A stretch of DNA of 64,000 bases. It comes from Bacteroidales bacterium. GTDB lineage: Bacteria; Bacteroidota; Bacteroidia; Bacteroidales; UBA6680. The stretch lies in the NCBI GenBank assembly GCA_025210735.1, contig JAOARD010000046.1, positions 1 to 64,000 on the forward strand. Reading direction: 5' to 3'. Position numbers and translations under genes: made by a program. The number at the start of each line of letters is the position of its first letter. The stretch's first letter is position 1. A model generated the notes under the pieces. That model was not told the DNA's origin. It ran no database searches and saw nothing but the letters and a program-made list of their open reading frames with translations. Of the stretch, positions 60,023 to 64,000 are shown one piece after another.

Positions 60023-62674
60023 TTAGAACGAAGAGTTGTCATACCAACTTTCGCGTTTAGACAGCTTAAGGTCTTTAAGCATTGCTGACTTAACATTTAA
60101 CTGGAAACTAAAACTCTTAAAACGTCCCATAGGAATCCAGTTCAGACTCATCTGCCAACAGTGCAGATCACGCATTATGTTTACCTGAGTATAAGTAAGC
60201 TTTTGCTCTTTAAAATCCCATCCACTGTTTAATGCAACATTCCAGTTAGGAGTAAGCTTTATGTTACCATTAAAGTTAAGTGTTTGTGTATATTTATCCT
60301 CAAAATCCATAATACTCTGCGAAAACTGCTTTCTGTACGATATATTGTACCTTACTCCAAAACTCCAGTCTACATTAAAATCAACATAGGTATAGTATTG
60401 ATTCATCATCTGTTCATGATCCTTATTGTCGGTATCATAAGGGTTTCTCTGATTCATCATGCCTGTAACCATAGGATTCTTTAGATGCATGCCCCTTGGA
60501 GGTTTATTACCTGTATTGTTGTTACCTTTCTTATCCTTTTTGTTCAGCCCCAGTTTGGTTGGGTCAAGGTTGAAATCCACATTCATACTAGCGTTGGTAA
60601 GTCGTGCAAGTTTACCGCTAACATTTACCTCATAATCTTTTATAGTATAACCGGTCTTCTTATCGTAAGAATAAGGGTCAAACGATGCATTAAAGCTAAG
60701 GTTTACAAAGTTTAGTATGTTTGTGCGTCCTGATAACGATATCTTACTTAAATTAAGCGAATCGGCTAATAGGTTGTAGCTTGTATTAAGGTTCAGACTC
60801 TCCAGTAGTTTAACCTTTTTGAATCCGGTTACGGTATCCTTTTTACTCCGCACCTTCATCTCAAGGTTGTTTGCCCAGTTAAAAGTTATATTGCCGGCTG
60901 CATTTTGTCCGGGTGTTCCGTAAATACTACCTTGGTACATAGAGTATGTTTGCTCTGGGTTTACAGGATCTGTAGCATAGTACTGATTGAATCCGGGTGT
61001 ATAACTTGCTCCAATTGTAAAGGTTGCCATGTGTCTTAGAGCCTTTATAGGGAAATTATCTCCTTTTGTGCTAAAGAAACCGTAAACCCTTGTACTGGCC
61101 GATATACTCATGCTATACTGCGATAATGAATAGAACCCCGGAATGGTATCGGTAATTACAGTATCTCTTTTGGTTGAACCTTTAATGTAATTTGTTTTAT
61201 ATTTGTTGAATTTCTTTGTATAGAAGAAGCCTGTATAGTTCAAACTTGGCGAAACAGTAATGTATTTAAGTAAATTAAACGATGTAGATACTGGTATTTG
61301 GTGCTTCATACCATTTCTCCAATCTTTAATACCTTCAGATGTGAAAATAACATTCTCTTTTCCGGCAATTCTGTTATCAATATTTAGTGTATAGCTTGTG
61401 CTTATCTTCTCGTACCATCTCTGTTTACCAGATCCGTTTTTTCTCTTAAACGGAAACTGTTGCCTTACTCTGAACGATATTGTTGGCAAACCAAGAGTCA
61501 TTGTAGAATCAGAGAAGTTCTGGGCATGATTCAGGTTCATATTAAACGAGAATGGTGTTCCTGCCCATGTTTTAGCATACGATATACTTGACTGAGCTGT
61601 ATTCTTCAGGTATTGATTAGGATCTCTGTTGTTAAGTTTATTGTGCGATGTAGAACTAAAATTAACATTTGCAGATAACGTTGTTCCGGGTCTTGCCTTT
61701 GGATCTTGCGAATGCGTCCATCGTACACTCCATGTTTTAGAGTCCGGAGTGTCGTCCTCATCGTCTATACGATACAGACCATAGTTAAACGATAAATTAC
61801 CATTGTATTTGTAATTTACTTTATATCTCGAATTTGCATCAATATTCCATGATCCTTTTGAGTAATACGATCCTCTTACTGCAAGATCATAATAGTCGCT
61901 CAGAGCAAAGTAATATCCTCCGTCTCTGAAGAAAAAACCACGCCTGTTCTCCTCACCATATGTAGGAAACAGAACACCGGATTTCTTATCTTTACTCATA
62001 GGTATAAGTCCGAATGGCAACCACGCGGCATATATTGGTATATCCTCAATAACCAGATAAGCAGGACCAGTAACAATCTTCTCATTAGGTATTGCCTTTG
62101 CTTTTGTAAGTCTCAGATAAAAATGAGGATGATCATGATCACAGGTAGAGTATTTACCTCCCTCAATGTTCATATTATCGTTAGGCATCTTTTTTAGAGT
62201 ATTACCGTGCAGAGTACCTTCTCCCTGATCAGTCATCATACCTCTGATAAGAGCCTTTTTTGTATTAAAGTTGTATGACATACTATTCATCTTGTACTCC
62301 TGATTCCCCTCTTTAAAGACTGGTTTCTGGATCACATTACCGGCAGAATCAAGTATTCCTTCAGCATAAACCTCTTTAGTTGTTTGGTTTATGGCTATAT
62401 ATCCGGCGCGTAACTCTATATTCTGATACTTTACAACAGCCTCATTATATAAAAAAGCTTCATTTGTAATAAAATCATTAACAATAGAATCTTTTGCGTC
62501 ATATATAATAGGATCATTAAGTGCCGCTTTCTTTTTTGGCACTCTAATTGTATCAACCTTAACCTGTTTAACAGAATCTGTAATTGTGTTTTGTGCCATG
62601 ATCTTGTTGCTTGTAAGGCAAAGACCAACAGAACTCAATAACAGAACAATTAAAAGCGATGCTTTATTTTGCAA
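60023..62674 (-). CDS. lptD: LPS-assembly protein LptD (OstA family)
   Basis: 883 residues. Signal peptide (LLIVLLLSSVGLCLTSNKIMAQ). Residues ~55-190 form the OstA/LptA-like jellyroll (YNEAVVKYQNIELRAGYIAI, GTLHGNTLKKMPNDNMNIEG). The rest is a large outer-membrane beta barrel with KKSGVLFPTYGEENRRGFFF, the Bacteroidota LptD signature region. Final strands end in a polar KRESWYDNSSF. Inserts LPS in the outer leaflet. Essential in most Gram-negatives. Confidence 0.92.
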   Translation of the reverse strand: MQNKASLLIVLLLSSVGLCLTSNKIMAQNTITDSVKQVKVDTIRVPKKKAALNDPIIYDAKDSIVNDFITNEAFLYNEAVVKYQNIELRAGYIAINQTTKEVYAEGILDSAGNVIQKPVFKEGNQEYKMNSMSYNFNTKKALIRGMMTDQGEGTLHGNTLKKMPNDNMNIEGGKYSTCDHDHPHFYLRLTKAKAIPNEKIVTGPAYLVIEDIPIYAAWLPFGLIPMSKDKKSGVLFPTYGEENRRGFFFRDGGYYFALSDYYDLAVRGSYYSKGSWNIDANSRYKVNYKYNGNLSFNYGLYRIDDEDDTPDSKTWSVRWTHSQDPKARPGTTLSANVNFSSTSHNKLNNRDPNQYLKNTAQSSISYAKTWAGTPFSFNMNLNHAQNFSDSTMTLGLPTISFRVRQQFPFKRKNGSGKQRWYEKISTSYTLNIDNRIAGKENVIFTSEGIKDWRNGMKHQIPVSTSFNLLKYITVSPSLNYTGFFYTKKFNKYKTNYIKGSTKRDTVITDTIPGFYSLSQYSMSISASTRVYGFFSTKGDNFPIKALRHMATFTIGASYTPGFNQYYATDPVNPEQTYSMYQGSIYGTPGQNAAGNITFNWANNLEMKVRSKKDTVTGFKKVKLLESLNLNTSYNLLADSLNLSKISLSGRTNILNFVNLSFNASFDPYSYDKKTGYTIKDYEVNVSGKLARLTNASMNVDFNLDPTKLGLNKKDKKGNNNTGNKPPRGMHLKNPMVTGMMNQRNPYDTDNKDHEQMMNQYYTYVDFNVDWSFGVRYNISYRKQFSQSIMDFEDKYTQTLNFNGNIKLTPNWNVALNSGWDFKEQKLTYTQVNIMRDLHCWQMSLNWIPMGRFKSFSFQLNVKSAMLKDLKLSKRESWYDNSSF

Positions 62675-62683
62675 TTTTATACT

Positions 62684-62691
62684 ATTTTTGT
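62684..62691 (+). promoter_or_regulatory. -7 promoter box TATTTTTG for the amidase-mlaD operon
   Basis: Perfect TAnnTTTG ~74 bases before the chosen amidase start; faces the lptD promoter in the same 90-base gap. Confidence 0.5.
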
Positions 62692-62717
62692 GTTATACAA
62701 TTTAACCGAAATTTCAG

Positions 62718-62747
62718 CAAAGATAAAACAATATTGAGCAATGCAAA
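62718..62747 (-). promoter_or_regulatory. lptD promoter TTTG-N18-TATCTTTG
   Basis: On the minus strand: -33 TTTG at 62747-62744, -7 TATCTTTG at 62725-62718. Transcription would start near 62712, ~38 bases before lptD ATG. It overlaps the first codons of the longer amidase frame. Confidence 0.75.
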
Positions 62748-62764
62748 TACTTTTTAATGGTACT

Positions 62765-63862
62765 ATGTACAAATATATTTTAATAGCAACTGTCTATCTT
62801 TTCTGTTATTCCTCGCTGACAGGACAAACAAAAAGCGTGCCTGATTATGTGTTGAAAAAAGTAGTTATTGATGCCGGACACGGCGGAAAAGACCCCGGAG
62901 CTGTAGGAAAGATAGTTTATGAGAAAGATGTGGTGCTTAGTATAGCGCTGAAACTTGGAGACTTAATAAAGAAGAATTATAAGAATGTAGAGGTTATATA
63001 TACCAGAGATAAGGATATATTTATCCCACTGCATAAACGAAGCGAGATAGCGAACAAGAACAAAGCCGATCTGTTTATATCTATACATGCCAATGCTATA
63101 GAGAACAGACCAGATGTGTATGGAGCAGAGACTTATACCATGGGAGTTAACAGAGAGAAGAGAAACTTTGAGGTGGCAAAAAAAGAGAATGCCGTTATTA
63201 CACTTGAGAAGGATTACACTACAACTTATCAGGGATATGATCCAAACTCGGTAGAGTCTTTTATTATGTTTGATCTTTTGTCTGATAATTCTCAGGAGAA
63301 CAGTTTGCGATTTGCCAGTTATGTTCAGGACGAGATGGTTGAAGGTAATAAACGATACGACAGGGGTGTTAAACAGGATGCATTTATTGTACTTATCTTA
63401 TCGTCTATGCCAAGAGTGCTTGTTGAGGTAGGATACCTTACAAATAAAAAGGAGGAGAAGTATCTGGCATCAAAGAGAGGGCAGAAGGAGTGTGCAAACG
63501 CTATATATAAAGCGTTTAAGAAATATAAAACTGATATGGAGAGGTTGAGTAACTTTACCACGGTAGAGAGAAAACCTGAAGCCGAGGCACCGGATATATA
63601 TTTTAAGGTGCAAGTTGCAACATCTCAGGTTGATCCACGTAAAGATTCAGTATGGTATGATAGGTATCCTGATTTTGAATATTTTAAAGCAGGAACATCA
63701 TTTAAGTACACAATTAAAAAGGAACGCGATTATAAAAAGATTGTACGTATTGCTAAGGATGTAAGAACATATTTTCCCGGAGCCTTTGTGGTTGCAGTAA
63801 AAGAGGGGAAGCTTATACCCGTTAAACAGGCAAGAAAGGAGATGATAGGATATGACTATTAG
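62765..63862 (+). CDS. N-acetylmuramoyl-L-alanine amidase (Amidase_3, AmiC-like)
   Basis: 365 residues from MYKYILIATVYLFCYSSLTG, which starts a good signal peptide; an upstream ATG (62741) would add 8 residues. Zinc amidase motifs: VVIDAGHGGKDPGAVG (His), EKDVVLSIALKL (Glu), FISIHANAIE (His) and SMPRVLVEVGYLTNKKEEKY (catalytic Glu). A C-terminal ~90-residue SPOR-like domain (IYFKVQVATSQVDP) follows. Cleaves peptidoglycan stems in cell separation. Overlaps the mlaD-like gene by 11 bases. Confidence 0.92.
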   Translation: MYKYILIATVYLFCYSSLTGQTKSVPDYVLKKVVIDAGHGGKDPGAVGKIVYEKDVVLSIALKLGDLIKKNYKNVEVIYTRDKDIFIPLHKRSEIANKNKADLFISIHANAIENRPDVYGAETYTMGVNREKRNFEVAKKENAVITLEKDYTTTYQGYDPNSVESFIMFDLLSDNSQENSLRFASYVQDEMVEGNKRYDRGVKQDAFIVLILSSMPRVLVEVGYLTNKKEEKYLASKRGQKECANAIYKAFKKYKTDMERLSNFTTVERKPEAEAPDIYFKVQVATSQVDPRKDSVWYDRYPDFEYFKAGTSFKYTIKKERDYKKIVRIAKDVRTYFPGAFVVAVKEGKLIPVKQARKEMIGYDY

Positions 63863-64000
63863 TAAAGAGGCAAAGATAGGAGTAGTAATAGTACTTATTA
63901 TAACGGCATTTATAATGGGTATGAACTTCCTGAAAGGCAAGAATGTATTTGATGGATCAGATATATATTATGTAAAATATAAATCTATTGATGGTTTAGT
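63852..64000 (+). CDS. MCE-domain (MlaD-like) lipid-transport protein, 5' part
   Basis: Frame starts at ATG 63852 inside the amidase 3' end and is open to the window edge. MTISKEAKIGVVIVLIITAF is a short cytoplasmic start plus one membrane anchor, followed by MGMNFLKGKNVFDGSDIYYV then KYKSIDGLV, the beginning of an MCE domain. In Bacteroidota this amidase-MCE order is common. Moves phospholipids between membranes with an MlaFE-type ABC transporter. Confidence 0.88.
   Translation, partial: MTISKEAKIGVVIVLIITAFIMGMNFLKGKNVFDGSDIYYVKYKSIDGL

Noticed and set aside
1..64000. tRNA or rRNA genes
   Set aside because: No cloverleaf-like segment with conserved GGTTCGAATCC arm in proper context was found. 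The GGTTCGAGCT motifs belong to the REP-like elements and have no acceptor or anticodon stems.

Overview
The window is AT-rich DNA from a member of the Bacteroidota, most likely Bacteroidales or a close relative. Many start codons are preceded by the Bacteroidota -7 promoter box TAnnTTTG. One large secreted protein ends in a type IX secretion (T9SS) sorting domain. MqnA indicates menaquinone synthesis by the futalosine route, and LptD and an MCE protein show a Gram-negative envelope. I cannot name a genus. I see no rRNA, tRNA or CRISPR array.

Region 1 (1-7.2 kb) is an accessory region of decaying polymorphic-toxin cassettes. It holds three toxin tips (one nucleotidyltransferase-like, two PD-(D/E)xK nuclease-like), each followed directly by a candidate immunity gene. 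Two of the three toxins are broken or lack a start. It ends in the remains of a peptidoglycan amidase.

Region 2 (7.3-20.6 kb) carries an exported phosphatidylserine-decarboxylase-like protein, an effector with an N-terminus typical of contractile-injection-system (eCIS) cargo, an 84-bp tandem repeat, a TMEM175-type channel, an 803-residue T9SS-exported protein, an FGE-sulfatase-like lipoprotein, a Crp/Fnr regulator, an exported Ntn hydrolase, and asnA. asnA has a complete asparagine-sensing attenuator: promoter, 26-residue leader peptide with 10 Asn, antiterminator and terminator.

Region 3 (20.7-30 kb) has a three-gene cluster (PsiD-like decarboxylase, PAD/agmatine-deiminase-family protein, C69 dipeptidase). 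After it comes a repeat-rich zone with five copies of a roughly 155-bp REP-like element, a RAYT transposase lying between two of them, a compact operon of four small genes including a GIY-YIG protein, and a 41-bp tandem array.

Region 4 (30-46 kb) is mostly ordinary chromosome: a nitrilase-family amidase, an M13 peptidase, a TPR histidine kinase with its response regulator, mtnN-luxS, a small membrane-protein cluster ending in an Lgt homologue, an MFS transporter, a second exported Ntn hydrolase, and a peptide-binding lipoprotein with a BadF-type sugar kinase.

Region 5 (46-52 kb) has an 844-residue NACHT/STAND-like NTPase divergent from a trypsin-fold protein with a degenerate active site, then NfeD, a sixth REP-like copy and a second 41-bp tandem array. 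Region 6 (52-64 kb) is housekeeping: an EI24-mqnA-flavoprotein-K+ channel operon, purB, an MsbA-like ABC exporter, ridA, pabA/trpG, lptD, an amidase and the start of an mlaD-like gene.

Across the window a third repeat family occurs: an approximately 93-nt hairpin followed by an A-rich tail ending exactly at an ATG. Five copies were found, three of them directly before intact genes.
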